Shown: positions 16,028 to 24,603 of the stretch, in pieces | Layout: each line of letters begins with the position of its first letter | Numbering within the stretch: the first letter of the stretch is position 1 | NCBI GenBank assembly: GCA_004297775.1 | Contig: SCUE01000021.1 | Location: 1-48,439 of the forward strand | DNA length: 48,439 nt | Origin: Chloroflexota bacterium | Lineage (GTDB): Bacteria; Chloroflexota; UBA6077; FW602-bin22 | Direction of reading: 5' to 3' | Position numbers and translations under genes: made by a program | Notes under the pieces: generated by a model | Database searches by the model: none | Told to the model about the DNA's origin: nothing | Seen by the model: the letters and a program-made list of their open reading frames with translations, nothing else

Positions 16028-17125
16028 ATGGACTTTGGCAATATGCTGAGCGGGCTGCCGTTCCAGGCCGGCGTGGTGACCCGAATGCTCACGCCGGAGA
16101 ATCCGACCGGGGCGAAGGGCGCGGCTGCGCCCTGGGCGCCGAATCCGGACGATCCACATCTGGCCTTCAGTCGGCCGGCGATCGATCTCGGCAAGGGTTG
16201 GAAGGTGCGGCCGTTCATCGGACTGAAGTCGGGCGAAACCGTCACGATCGCCGACATAGCCGGCCCCGGTTCGATCGCGCAGATGTGGATGACGAGCGAT
16301 CTGACTGAGTTCCGCGCCCTGGTGCTGCGGATGTACTGGGACGGCGAGGTGAACCCATCGGTAGAGGTGCCACTCGGCGACTTCTTCGCGATGGGACACG
16401 ACGCCGCGCCGCACACCGTCACCTCGATGCCGGTGACCGTCGCGCCGCTACGCGGACTCAATTCCTACTGGCCGATGCCGTTTCGGAAGCACGCCCGGAT
16501 CACGATCTCGAACGAGGGGCCGATCGACGCGCGCATCTTCACGTATTCGATCGTCTACCGACTCCAGGCGATCCCGGACGACGCGGCCTACTTCCACGCT
16601 CAGTGGCGCCGCGGCCTGACGAAGCGCGAATACCCCGAGCACACGATCGTCGATGGCATCAGCGGGCGCGGCGTGTACGTCGGCACGTATCTCGCCTGGT
16701 CGGCGCTCTCGCGCGGCTGGTGGGGCGAGGGCGAGGTCAAGTTCTTCATCGACGGCGACAACGATCTCGCGACGCTGTGCAGCACCGGCACCGAGGATTA
16801 CTTCGGCGGTGCATGGTGCTTCTACCGCGATCTGGCAAACGATCGCCGCGAGCAAGAGTTTTCGTCGCCGTTCCTCGGCCTGCCGCTGGCGAGAATCGAC
16901 GATCCGCGTGGACCGCGCCTGTTCAGCCTGTATCGCTGGCACATCCTGGATGCGATCGGGTTCACGCGGGATTTGCGCGTGACAATCCAGACGCTCGGCT
17001 GGTGGCCGGACCGCAAGTACGAGCCGCTGACGGACGACATCGCCTCGACTGCCTACTGGTACCAGGCCGAGCCGCACGCGCCGTTCCCGACGCTGCCGCC
17101 GGTCAGCGCGCGCTGGGGGCGATGA
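16028..17125 (+). CDS. DUF2961 / GH172-family glycoside hydrolase
   Basis: A 365-residue protein of the DUF2961 family, now GH172. Characterised members are alpha-D-fructofuranosidase/difructose-anhydride enzymes and D-arabinanases. The jelly-roll signature CSTGTEDYFGGAWCFY (251-266) carries one conserved Glu (E256), and WWGEGEVKFFIDGD (231-244) the other acidic residues. AGPGSIAQMWMT near residue 80 and MPFRKHARITISNEG are also typical. No signal peptide is seen, so the enzyme is probably cytoplasmic. AAGGAG lies eight bases before ATG 16028 (a TTG at 16025 is also possible). Family size fits. A substrate such as a fructan- or arabinan-derived oligosaccharide is inferred. Confidence 0.88.
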   Translation: MDFGNMLSGLPFQAGVVTRMLTPENPTGAKGAAAPWAPNPDDPHLAFSRPAIDLGKGWKVRPFIGLKSGETVTIADIAGPGSIAQMWMTSDLTEFRALVLRMYWDGEVNPSVEVPLGDFFAMGHDAAPHTVTSMPVTVAPLRGLNSYWPMPFRKHARITISNEGPIDARIFTYSIVYRLQAIPDDAAYFHAQWRRGLTKREYPEHTIVDGISGRGVYVGTYLAWSALSRGWWGEGEVKFFIDGDNDLATLCSTGTEDYFGGAWCFYRDLANDRREQEFSSPFLGLPLARIDDPRGPRLFSLYRWHILDAIGFTRDLRVTIQTLGWWPDRKYEPLTDDIASTAYWYQAEPHAPFPTLPPVSARWGR

Positions 17126-17159
17126 CGAAGGTATTGCCCGGAACCATGGGGAGGTGCTC

Positions 17160-17381
17160 GTGAGCGAGGGCGCAGGGCACAGCCAATACTCGATGTTCAT
17201 CCGATGGGATCGCCTCGACGAGATCTACATCGTGAGCGTGCCCGAGCTACCGGGTTGCCAGACCCACGGCGCTACATACGAGGAAGCCGCGAAGCGCGGC
17301 GAAGAGGCGATCGAGAGTTGGATCGAGGCGGCGATCACGGATGGCACCGACGTGCCCGCGCCTCAGACTGTGACCGCCTGA
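17160..17381 (+). CDS. hicB: Orphan HicB-family antitoxin-like protein
   Basis: A 73-residue HicB protein: QYSMFIRWDRLDEIYIVSVPELPGCQTHG-ATYEEAAKRGEEAIESWIEAA is the full partial RNase-H-like HicB fold. GTG 17160 has GGGGAGG six bases upstream; an in-frame GTG at 17154 would overlap it. No C-terminal DNA-binding domain is present and no HicA (about 60 residues, dsRBD-like) is found on either side, so it is an orphan. It starts 34 bp after the GH172 stop and may be co-transcribed with it. Confidence 0.88.
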   Translation: MSEGAGHSQYSMFIRWDRLDEIYIVSVPELPGCQTHGATYEEAAKRGEEAIESWIEAAITDGTDVPAPQTVTA

Positions 17382-17429
17382 CGAATCGGCGCCAGGTATC
17401 CGGAATCCGGCCGCTAGACGGGTTCGTCG

Positions 17430-18533
17430 TCAACCCCGACCTTGATCATTCGGTCGACGGTTTGCGACACGATAGACCGTCGAGAGATCTTCGAGTAGCT
17501 CATCGGAGATATCACGAATCTCCGACCGATCGGTGATCGCGGCCTGAAGCCGCGGAGGGACATCAACGACGCATCTCTCCAGCACACTCTTTTGCACGCC
17601 GATCGAGGACTCGCCGCTTCTGCGGTCGTGATAGATCGTCACGATGCCAGAGGATTGGTTAGGCAGCCACGCCACGAGACTGACATAGATCGTCCCTGTT
17701 CGGGAGTACAGGCGCGCGAGACCCTCCTTCTCCAAGTTGTGCGCCCATTGGCTCAGTCTACGGAGCTTCCGGAGGCGCTCCGGCGCGGCAGCGGCAATCT
17801 GAGCATCGAATTCGTCTGCTCCAGGAACCCGTGTCGTCGAGGCGGTTGTGCCCACTGTCTTCCTGCTTGCGGCGGCAGACGTTTGGCCAATCACACGCGG
17901 GACGAGTGTCGTCAGGCCAAGCCCGACAAATTGGCGTATCTCAATCGCGAGCACCTCCGCTGGATCCATTTGCCCGTTGAGAAACTCGACGGAGCGCTGC
18001 AGTTCGGGTGGGATCTGATCAGCCACGAAGACAAGGCGCACTCGGCCCGCTTGCAGGTTTGTTTTGACCTGGTGCCAGAACCGGTCGGTGTCGGAATCTG
18101 GGCCGATTAGGTCATCGATGACCAGACTTGGGTCTCGATTCTCGACTCGGCATTGTTCCTCAAAGCGCGTGCGCAGATGCTCCACCGGCCAGTAGACAAC
18201 GGCGTTCGAGGCATAGTCGATCATCTGTCCGATCACCTCGCGCCGAATCCGCGTATCGCTACTGCGTTTCACTTCAACGATCGTCGGAACGCCATCCTGA
18301 TCCAGAAACAGATGGTCAACAGCCCAACGCCCAGGACCATCGGACTGCGACGCGAGCGAAACCTCGCGAGAAACTAACACCCATCTTCTGGGTGTAGTCG
18401 GATCAATCTGATCGCCGGCGAGGATATTCGGATACCGGGCGAGTAGCTCCTGGAGCCTAGCCTCTGACTCATAGGGACTCTCCGTCATTTCAACAAGCTG
18501 GTCGGTCCCAGTCACCGCGAAGATAGCCCCCAT
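17430..18533 (-). CDS. PD-(D/E)xK nuclease-like protein (NucS/DUF91-related)
   Basis: A 367-residue protein. Near the N-terminus is ESEARLQELLARYPNILAGDQ, then AVDHLFLDQDGVPTIVEVKR, with D73 and E87-x-K89 forming the PD-(D/E)xK core, followed by REVIGQMIDYASNA. This arrangement matches the DUF91/NucS-type nuclease domain found in many restriction-like and repair proteins. The C-terminal part (LRKLRRLSQWAHNLEKEG...IYHDRRSGESSIG) resembles a small substrate-recognition domain. The start ATG 18533 has AAAGGG just upstream. It is likely a DNA-acting enzyme in defence or repair; the target is unknown. It is convergent with the HicB gene. Confidence 0.78.
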   Translation of the reverse strand: MGAIFAVTGTDQLVEMTESPYESEARLQELLARYPNILAGDQIDPTTPRRWVLVSREVSLASQSDGPGRWAVDHLFLDQDGVPTIVEVKRSSDTRIRREVIGQMIDYASNAVVYWPVEHLRTRFEEQCRVENRDPSLVIDDLIGPDSDTDRFWHQVKTNLQAGRVRLVFVADQIPPELQRSVEFLNGQMDPAEVLAIEIRQFVGLGLTTLVPRVIGQTSAAASRKTVGTTASTTRVPGADEFDAQIAAAAPERLRKLRRLSQWAHNLEKEGLARLYSRTGTIYVSLVAWLPNQSSGIVTIYHDRRSGESSIGVQKSVLERCVVDVPPRLQAAITDRSEIRDISDELLEDLSTVYRVANRRPNDQGRG

Positions 18534-18654
18534 TTCACCCTTTCAACCCGCGAATTTCCACCAGGCGACGGCCTCAGCAACCAAACGACTGTGGAACTGG
18601 ATCCGCTGCCGGCCATTGCCCTCAGATAGAGTGGCAGATGCGCACGCCCTCCTG

Positions 18655-20076
18655 TCAAGCAGCGCTAAACGGCGCCAGCAGTTCAGTCGGCGTCAGCAGG
18701 ATCGCCGGATGTCCGGCCGCCCACCGCCGGACCTCTTCGCTGAAGTCGGACTTGCAGAACAGGGTGTGAACGCAATCCGGGCGCACGCGTGCCACGCCGC
18801 CAAGGGCGCGCGCGTGGTCAAGGTACGACCTCAGTTCATCGCCGCCGAGCGGCGCATTTGTCCACTTGCACTCGCCAGTCAGCGCAACCTCGCCGCGCTG
18901 ATCCAGGCCGACGACATCGACATCGTGATCGCCCGTCCACCATGAACCGACCCGCGCGAGCCGAATCGGCAAACGACCGGCGCCGCTCGCGGCACGCGTC
19001 CACTCGAGCGCGATGCGCTCGAAGATCGCCCCCATGTATTCGGTCATTCCCGCGAGGATCGCATCAACGACCCGCTCGGCGTCGCCGAATTCGATGTGCT
19101 GCATATTCGGTTCGATGAATTGGAACCAGAAGAGAAAGAGGTTGTCCGCAATACGATATTGTGTGCGATACGTCCGCGATTCGCGACTCTCCGTCACGGG
19201 TAGGAGGCGCTCCACGAGACCGAGATCGCCGATCAATCGATCCATGACCTTGGCGAGTCCGGTGGCCGTCGAGAATCTTGAGGCGGTGAGGATGCTGGAC
19301 CACTGGTGATTGCGCTGCGCGATCGCCCGCAGAACGCGCAGCGCGCCGTCCGGACTGTACGACTCGTGATGGGCGGCGAACACGGCGCTCGGCTCGACGT
19401 AGAGGCGGGCCGACGTCGAGACCACAGAGGTCAAGAGATTCTCCCGCAGCGTGCGCGTGGGCGAAAAGAAGGAGAGGTAGAGGGGCACGCCCCCGAGCAT
19501 TCCGTAGGCGGTCAGTGTGTCGATCGGGTCCGGGAAGGAGAGCATGTCAGCGGCGGCACGGAAGTCGAAGGGCGAGACCGGCACGCGCCCAGTGACGCAG
19601 CCAGCGAGCGGCGCATCGCCGGTGAAGAGTTTCTCCATCATCTGCACGGCCGATCCGCACAGCACGAGCATCATGTTCAGGTGTCGCCCGCGTTCGTCCC
19701 ACCAGTTCTGCCAGATCGAGGGAACAGCGTCGTCGCGGGCCGCCCAGTACGGTATCTCATCCAGAATGAGGAGGAGGCGGTCGTTCGCACACAGGCGTTC
19801 GAGAAGGAGAAAGATCGATTCCCAGGCTGCCGGTGGATTCGCACGCAGAACCGCGTCGCCACTCTGTTCAGCGAGCGCCTCGCCGAGACGCGGTAATTGC
19901 TCCGGCGTCCCCTGTAGGCGACACCGGTAGTAGACGACCCGCTTGCCGGCGGCAAAGTGCTCGAGAAGAAACGTCTTGCCGACGCGACGTCGGCCGGTCA
20001 CCGGCAGGCAGTGAGCGCGCTGGTCTCGCCAGAAACGCTCCAGTGCTTCGATCTCTCGGATGCGATTCACGAACAT
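18655..20076 (-). CDS. AAA+ ATPase with C-terminal DUF234 nuclease-like domain
   Basis: A 473-residue protein of the 'archaeal-type' (MNS) STAND ATPase family. The N-terminus FVNRIREIEALERFW leads to Walker A TGRRRVGKT (K34, T35) and Walker B LLLILDEIPYW. LCGSAVQMMEKLF and GGVPLYLSFF follow, both typical. A winged-helix region is at about 270-330, and the C-terminal DUF234 domain has a PD-(D/E)xK-like site: D387 in DHDVDVVG and E402-x-K404 in TGECKWTN. ATG 20076 has GGAGG seven bases upstream. Its function is not established in bacteria. Such genes are scattered, accessory and selfish-looking. The start lies 21 bp from a striking palindromic array. Confidence 0.88.
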   Translation of the reverse strand: MFVNRIREIEALERFWRDQRAHCLPVTGRRRVGKTFLLEHFAAGKRVVYYRCRLQGTPEQLPRLGEALAEQSGDAVLRANPPAAWESIFLLLERLCANDRLLLILDEIPYWAARDDAVPSIWQNWWDERGRHLNMMLVLCGSAVQMMEKLFTGDAPLAGCVTGRVPVSPFDFRAAADMLSFPDPIDTLTAYGMLGGVPLYLSFFSPTRTLRENLLTSVVSTSARLYVEPSAVFAAHHESYSPDGALRVLRAIAQRNHQWSSILTASRFSTATGLAKVMDRLIGDLGLVERLLPVTESRESRTYRTQYRIADNLFLFWFQFIEPNMQHIEFGDAERVVDAILAGMTEYMGAIFERIALEWTRAASGAGRLPIRLARVGSWWTGDHDVDVVGLDQRGEVALTGECKWTNAPLGGDELRSYLDHARALGGVARVRPDCVHTLFCKSDFSEEVRRWAAGHPAILLTPTELLAPFSAA

Positions 20077-20096
20077 CGGGCGGCCTCCGCGTCGAC

Positions 20097-20136
20097 ATAG
20101 TATATCGTAAGATAGTATATCTAGATATACTATCTT
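20097..20136. promoter_or_regulatory. Perfect 28-bp palindrome plus a direct half-site upstream of the ATPase gene
   Basis: 20109-20136 is a perfect inverted repeat of 28 bp with no spacer, each arm reading AAGATAGTATATCT. The half-site ATAGTATATC also occurs directly at 20097-20106, 15 bp before the copy at 20112-20121. The whole stretch is almost pure A/T in a GC-rich neighbourhood. It lies in the leader of the AAA ATPase gene and may be an operator, a recombination or replication site, or the mark of a mobile unit. Confidence 0.85.
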
Positions 20137-20192
20137 CGTCATAGAATCTCTGCCGGAGATGGCGCCGGCTCATATGGACTGACCCAGGCGGG

Positions 20193-21017
20193 CTACCCCG
20201 CGAACAGTTGAACTCCGCCATCGACGCGCAGGATCTGGCCGGTGATGTACGACGCGGCGTCGGAGACCAGGAACGCGACCGCGCTGGCGACTTCGATCGG
20301 GCGGCCGTACCGGTCAAACGTGCCGGACTCAACGGTCCGGGCCTGATCGACCGGCCGCGTCGCGGCGAATCGAGGCGTGATGATCCCGCCGGGCGCGATG
20401 GCGTTGACACCGACCGCGAACGGCCGTAGCTGCGCCGCCAGGCAGCGCGTGTACTCGATCACCGCCGCCTTGGCGGTGGCGTACATCGCGCGCTCCGGCG
20501 TGCCGAAGAGGCCGTCGATGCTGCTGATGTTGATGATGCGACCTGAGCGGCGTTCCATCATCTCGGGCGCGACCGCGCGGCACGTCAGCACGCACGACCA
20601 CAGATTCCGGTTGAAGACCGCGTGGGCATCATCGAGCGAGATGAACACCGCGTCGTTCGGGTTCGGCTTGCCGCCGTTCGGCCCACCGGTGCCGGTCGCG
20701 CCGATGTCGCCGCCGGCGCAGTTGACCAGGATGTCGATTCGACCGAGCGCGCTCCGCGTTTCGTCGACGATGCGCCGCACGGCCGTCTCGTCGGCGATGT
20801 TGCCGTGAACGGGCACGGTCGTGACACCGTGCTCGACGGCGATCGCCCGCGCGACCGCTTCGAGCGAGTCCGCCTCGTCGAACGCGCGCGCCGAAGTCGC
20901 GGTCGTGCCGTGAACGGCGACTGCGCAGCCGAGTCTGGCGAGATGGCTGGCGATCACACGGCCAATGCCGCGCGAAGACCCGGTGACGAGCGCGGTCTTG
21001 CCAGCGAGCACGCTCAC
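20193..21017 (-). CDS. Short-chain dehydrogenase/reductase
   Basis: A 274-residue SDR starting [21 protein letters not shown]. It has [11 protein letters not shown] in place of NNAG, the catalytic [11 protein letters not shown] and YATAKAA (Y-x3-K), and the C-terminus [17 protein letters not shown]. An insertion [16 protein letters not shown] follows the NCAG motif. I chose GTG 21017 because it overlaps the upstream gene's stop as GTGA; a GTG at 21029 is in frame. It should be NAD(P)-dependent reduction or oxidation of a small alcohol or sugar. Its coupling to a P-loop kinase-like gene is unusual. Confidence 0.88.
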   Translation of the reverse strand: MSVLAGKTALVTGSSRGIGRVIASHLARLGCAVAVHGTTATSARAFDEADSLEAVARAIAVEHGVTTVPVHGNIADETAVRRIVDETRSALGRIDILVNCAGGDIGATGTGGPNGGKPNPNDAVFISLDDAHAVFNRNLWSCVLTCRAVAPEMMERRSGRIINISSIDGLFGTPERAMYATAKAAVIEYTRCLAAQLRPFAVGVNAIAPGGIITPRFAATRPVDQARTVESGTFDRYGRPIEVASAVAFLVSDAASYITGQILRVDGGVQLFAG

Positions 21018-21637
21018 GAAGCGTTCCACCGAAGCAAATCACGCGTGTCGAGGAACGGCTTCACACGCGACAGACATGTCTCGAGCAGTTGCGCATCCGT
21101 GAGCGTCGATGTGTCAATCGTGAGCTTTCGCTCGATCCACGACTGCTGGTACTCCGCGGCGAACTCGGCGCTGACTGCCTCAATATCGCCTGTAGGCACG
21201 ATCGGGTAGGCATGAGGCGCCGCGATCATGCGTCGGCGCAGGACATCAGGCGTGGCCATCAGAAGAAGCAGGATCGTGTCCGGCGGCAACTGGCTCTCGA
21301 CCTTGCGCAAGTACGGGATTGGGAACACGTTGTCGGGGTAGTAATACCGCCGTCCGTAAATCGCTTCCTCGATATGCATCCCGCCGAGCAGGCAATCACC
21401 ATGATTGGCCAGGACATCGATGTGGTAGTAGATCTGGAAGCGCTGAAACCGCTCCTTGATGGCCGGCGGCATCGCGAGCATGGCCGTCTGATCGGCATCG
21501 CTGAGGAACTGGCGGTCGGGAATCGAGAAGTGGTCGTCCAGGTGGTGGTGGATTCCCCGGCGGTCGCCCCATTCCATGAGTGCATCGATCAGGGTGGTCT
21601 TACCGGTGTACTCGGTACCGATCACGATCAGTCGCAC
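21014..21637 (-). CDS. P-loop NTPase, thymidylate-kinase-like/ATPase
   Basis: A 207-residue P-loop protein. [23 protein letters not shown] has Walker A GTEYTGKT at residues 7-14. [12 protein letters not shown] and [24 protein letters not shown] follow, then [15 protein letters not shown] and a late basic segment. The fold order fits the nucleoside/nucleotide kinase group, but no lid or base-recognition motif of a known kinase is evident. GTG 21637 has AGGGGGA six bases upstream. The stop overlaps the start of the SDR by four bases, so they form an operon. The substrate may be a small metabolite shared with the SDR; this is inference. Confidence 0.75.
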   Translation of the reverse strand: MRLIVIGTEYTGKTTLIDALMEWGDRRGIHHHLDDHFSIPDRQFLSDADQTAMLAMPPAIKERFQRFQIYYHIDVLANHGDCLLGGMHIEEAIYGRRYYYPDNVFPIPYLRKVESQLPPDTILLLLMATPDVLRRRMIAAPHAYPIVPTGDIEAVSAEFAAEYQQSWIERKLTIDTSTLTDAQLLETCLSRVKPFLDTRDLLRWNAS

Positions 21638-21861
21638 GTCGTTCCCCCTGTTTCGGATCGCGCGCATTCTATGCGTGCCGATGCCTCGCCCCGGTCAGTC
21701 GCGGGATGTTGTCGGGCGGGATTCTCTTTCTCGGACGACGTGATCTGGTATCAGGCTGTCATCGAGAGCGACGCCGGGCGATCGAGGCGTGTATTGTGCC
21801 ACTCAGTATCCGGTACGCTGCCGGACAAATCAAATCGCGTCAGCACCCAAAGGAGCCGATG

Positions 21862-23019
21862 ATGCCACCGATCGCCACGGCACGACAGACCGCGACATCC
21901 GTGATTCCTCGGACGGCTCGGGCCGCGGTCCTGACCGCGCAAGGCGGTCCGTTCGCGGTGCGCGAACTGCCCGTGCCGAATGTTGCGCCGCGTGGCGTGC
22001 TCCTCCGGATGGCGTTGGGTGGCGTCTGCGCAACCGACGCCCACATCTTCAAGGGCGACTGGCCGGGTTTCACATTCCCGGCCGTGCTCGGCCACGAGAA
22101 TTGCGCCTGGATCGCGCGCCTCGGCGAAGAGATCGCGACCGACTTCCTCGGCGAGCCGCTGACCGAGGGCGATCTGGTCATTCCGCGTGTGGCCGGTTGT
22201 GGACGCTGCTGGTACTGCCTGTGCGGCGGCGCGATGCGCTGGTGTCCGAACCGGAAGTCCGCGCCCGGCGTCGGCGGCGGCCTGGCGCTGTCCGGCGGGT
22301 GGGCAGAGTACATGTATATTGAGGCGGACTCGCTCCAGATGTTCAAGACGATCGCGCCGCCCGATGTCGCGGTCCTGACCGAGCCGATGGCGACCTGCGT
22401 CGGCGGGATCGAGCGATCGCAGTTACGCCTCGGCGAGACCGTGGTCGTTCAGGGCGCCGGCCCGATCGGGCTTCTGACCGCCGCCTGCGCGCGGCTCGCC
22501 GGCGCCGGTCGGCTGATCATGGTCGGCGGCCCGGCCGATCGACTCGAGTTGGCGCGGGAGTTCGGCGTCGATCTCACGATCGACATCGACGCGGTGCGCG
22601 ATCCGGCCGAGCGGTCCCGTCAGGTCCTCGCCGCGACGCCGCGCGGATTCGGCGCCGACCTCGTGCTGGGTTGCGTCGGGCATCCGTCGGCCGTCGGCGA
22701 GGGGTTGCAGTATCTACGGCCCGGCAACGCGCGGATGGTCGAGATCGGCAACGCGACCGGCGGCGGCTCCTTCCCGCTCCGGCCGTCGCCCGATCTCGTC
22801 TACAAGAACTCGACGTTGCACGGCTTCTGGGGCACGACGACCGAGCACTGGATCTCGGCGCTGCGCGTGCTCGAACGGCGCGCGCTACCGTTCGGCAAGG
22901 TCGTAACGCACCGCCTGCCGCTCGATCGCGCCGCCGACGCGATCGCGGCGCTGAACGGTGACTATCGCATCGACGGCCGAACGGCGCTCAAGGTCGCGAT
23001 CGAGCCGGGAGCGAAGTAA
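21862..23019 (+). CDS. Zinc-dependent alcohol dehydrogenase (MDR family)
   Basis: A 385-residue MDR dehydrogenase. The catalytic zinc site is GGVCATDAHIFKG and LGHENCAWIARLG. The structural zinc loop is CGRCWYC...RWC. The NAD domain has VVQGAGPIGLLTAACARLAGAGR, and GFGADLVLGCVGHPSAV closes the fold. AGGAG lies six bases before ATG 21862; an ATG at 21859 is also possible but too close to the site. It is divergent from the kinase/SDR operon, with about 220 bp between. It shares only family-level similarity with the dehydrogenase at 541. The substrate is unknown. Confidence 0.9.
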   Translation: MPPIATARQTATSVIPRTARAAVLTAQGGPFAVRELPVPNVAPRGVLLRMALGGVCATDAHIFKGDWPGFTFPAVLGHENCAWIARLGEEIATDFLGEPLTEGDLVIPRVAGCGRCWYCLCGGAMRWCPNRKSAPGVGGGLALSGGWAEYMYIEADSLQMFKTIAPPDVAVLTEPMATCVGGIERSQLRLGETVVVQGAGPIGLLTAACARLAGAGRLIMVGGPADRLELAREFGVDLTIDIDAVRDPAERSRQVLAATPRGFGADLVLGCVGHPSAVGEGLQYLRPGNARMVEIGNATGGGSFPLRPSPDLVYKNSTLHGFWGTTTEHWISALRVLERRALPFGKVVTHRLPLDRAADAIAALNGDYRIDGRTALKVAIEPGAK

Positions 23020-23026
23020 CAGCGCG

Positions 23027-23101
23027 CTATGAGAGCGCTGACGCGCAATCGGCCGCCTCCATCCTCAGAATCGCCACGACCGCCGAGGCGTCGAGGATCA
23101 T
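23027..23101 (-). pseudogene. VapC toxin remnant, only the first 24 codons left
   Basis: The frame ATG 23101 to TAG 23029-23027 reads MILDASAVVAILRMEAADCASALS. MILDASAVVAIL is the exact N-terminal strand of PIN-domain VapC toxins. The start overlaps the VapB stop as ATGA, as in intact operons. After about 14 residues the PIN similarity is lost, and the frame stops 8 bp before the end of the convergent dehydrogenase gene. The rest of the toxin has been deleted. Confidence 0.75.
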
Positions 23102-23352
23102 CGAGGCAGACCGCGCTCATCGTACAGGAGGTCGCCGCGATCGACGGAGAGGTACGGCTCCTTCAACCGAGCGGCGCAGTCGCGGCCAGTCGCCAGGAGA
23201 CGGTCCGCGAGACCACCGGCGCGTTGCCGCCTTTCCCGATCAAGCCGCTCTCGAACGGCCTGGGTGACCGCGGCGGTCAGCGTTTCGCCGGTCAGCGTCG
23301 CTAGTTCACGCGCCAACTCGTGCGTCTCACGGTTCTTGATATTCATTCCCAT
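23098..23352 (-). CDS. vapB: VapB-family antitoxin without a functional toxin
   Basis: An 84-residue antitoxin of the Rv0623 type: MGMNIKNRETHELARELATLTGETLTAAVTQAVRERLDRERRQR, then a C-terminal toxin-binding part ending LSVDRGDLLYDERGLPR. ATG 23352 or 23346 may be the start. The adjacent toxin is reduced to 24 codons, so this is an orphan antitoxin. It may still act as an 'antidote' against related VapC proteins, or be decaying. It is transcribed divergently from, and possibly overlaps, the 5' end of the MFS gene. Confidence 0.85.
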   Translation of the reverse strand: MGMNIKNRETHELARELATLTGETLTAAVTQAVRERLDRERRQRAGGLADRLLATGRDCAARLKEPYLSVDRGDLLYDERGLPR

Positions 23353-23442
23353 GATCAAACCATTTCTACCTTGATTGACATCACCTCTACCATCGAACCG
23401 GCCTTGAACCCGCACCAGGCTCGCACGACGCTGAACGGCGCT

Positions 23443-24603
23443 GTGAACTCCCGGTCAGTCCCGCGCGCGGCAGTGCCGGCAGACGTGGGCTCCTACTGGC
23501 TCGCCTGGGTCGCCACTGTCACCTTCTTCGCAGGCTTCTACTCGTTGGTGGTGCCGCTGCCACGCTACCTCGGCGCGGTCGGCCTACCCGACTGGCAGAT
23601 CGGCTTCGTGCTCGGCGCATTCGGTGTCGCTTCACTGATTGGCCGCCCGATCGCGGGCGTCGCAAGCGACCGATACGGCTCGCGCTGGGTCATGCTCGTC
23701 GGGGCCGCCTCGCTCGCGTTCGGAGCGTTCGGCGTCGCCGCCACCACCAACGTCGCCTTGCTCTTCTTCCTGCGCGTCCTCCAGGCGATCGGCTACGTCG
23801 CCTTCACCACCGCTGGTACGGCTCTGGTCGTCTCACTGGTCGCGCCGGAGGAGCGGGCAAACCGGCTGGCGGTCTTCGGCGTCGCGGCGAACGTCGCAAT
23901 TTCGCTGACGCCAGCCGCGATCACGGCCCTGATCGAGGTCGCCTCAGTTGAGGCCGGACTGGTTGCCTCTGGTGCTCTTGCGCTGGTTGGCGGGCTGCTC
24001 GCAATGCTCCTGCCGTCGAGGACCGCCCGCGACAGCGGCGACGTCCCCAGCGTCCAGTGGGCGATCCCGCAACGCCTGTGGCTGCCGATGCTCGCGGCTG
24101 CCCTGCTCGGCGCCGGCTTCGCTGCCTTCTTCCAGTTCGCGCCGATCCTGGCCGAGCGGCGGTCCGTCACACCCGGCTTGCTCTATACCGTCTACGGCGC
24201 GGCGATTATCGCCACCAGGCTGGTCGGCGGACGCATGCTCGATCGGTTCGAGGTCGGCCGGATCGTCATGCTGGCGGCCGCGATCATGGCTGTCGGTCAG
24301 GCCCTGATCGCCTCGACGAGCGACCTCGCGCTCCTACTGCTTGCCGCGGCGCTGGTAGCCGTCAGTGGCGGCCTATTCCACCCGGCCCTGATCGCGCATC
24401 ACGCCACGCTGCTTCCGGACGCGCCCGGGCGCGCCAGCGCCGCCTTCTACGTCGCGTTCGACCTCGGGATCGGCCTCGGCAGTTGGCTCTTCGGCGTCGC
24501 GCTCCAGTTCGCCGGGCTGCCCGGCCTCTACTGGACCGCCGCGGCCCTCGCCGCCGCGGTAGTGCCACTCGCGCCGCTGCTTAGAAGAGGTGACCGCGTC
24601 TGA
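23443..24603 (+). CDS. MFS transporter
   Basis: A major facilitator protein of about 386 residues with some 12 hydrophobic helices. TM1 begins YWLAWVATVTFFAGFYSL. The loop 2-3 signature is GRPIAGVASDRYGSRWVMLVG, and the symmetric motif after TM8 is ATRLVGGRMLDRFEVGRIVML. It resembles the arabinose-efflux/AraJ-type branch that exports drugs or sugars. The start is uncertain: the frame is open from 23320, with GTG 23320, TTG 23371, TTG 23404 and GTG 23443 available and no convincing ribosome site. I chose the last because TM1 follows about 16 residues later. Substrate unknown. Confidence 0.85.
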   Translation: MNSRSVPRAAVPADVGSYWLAWVATVTFFAGFYSLVVPLPRYLGAVGLPDWQIGFVLGAFGVASLIGRPIAGVASDRYGSRWVMLVGAASLAFGAFGVAATTNVALLFFLRVLQAIGYVAFTTAGTALVVSLVAPEERANRLAVFGVAANVAISLTPAAITALIEVASVEAGLVASGALALVGGLLAMLLPSRTARDSGDVPSVQWAIPQRLWLPMLAAALLGAGFAAFFQFAPILAERRSVTPGLLYTVYGAAIIATRLVGGRMLDRFEVGRIVMLAAAIMAVGQALIASTSDLALLLLAAALVAVSGGLFHPALIAHHATLLPDAPGRASAAFYVAFDLGIGLGSWLFGVALQFAGLPGLYWTAAALAAAVVPLAPLLRRGDRV

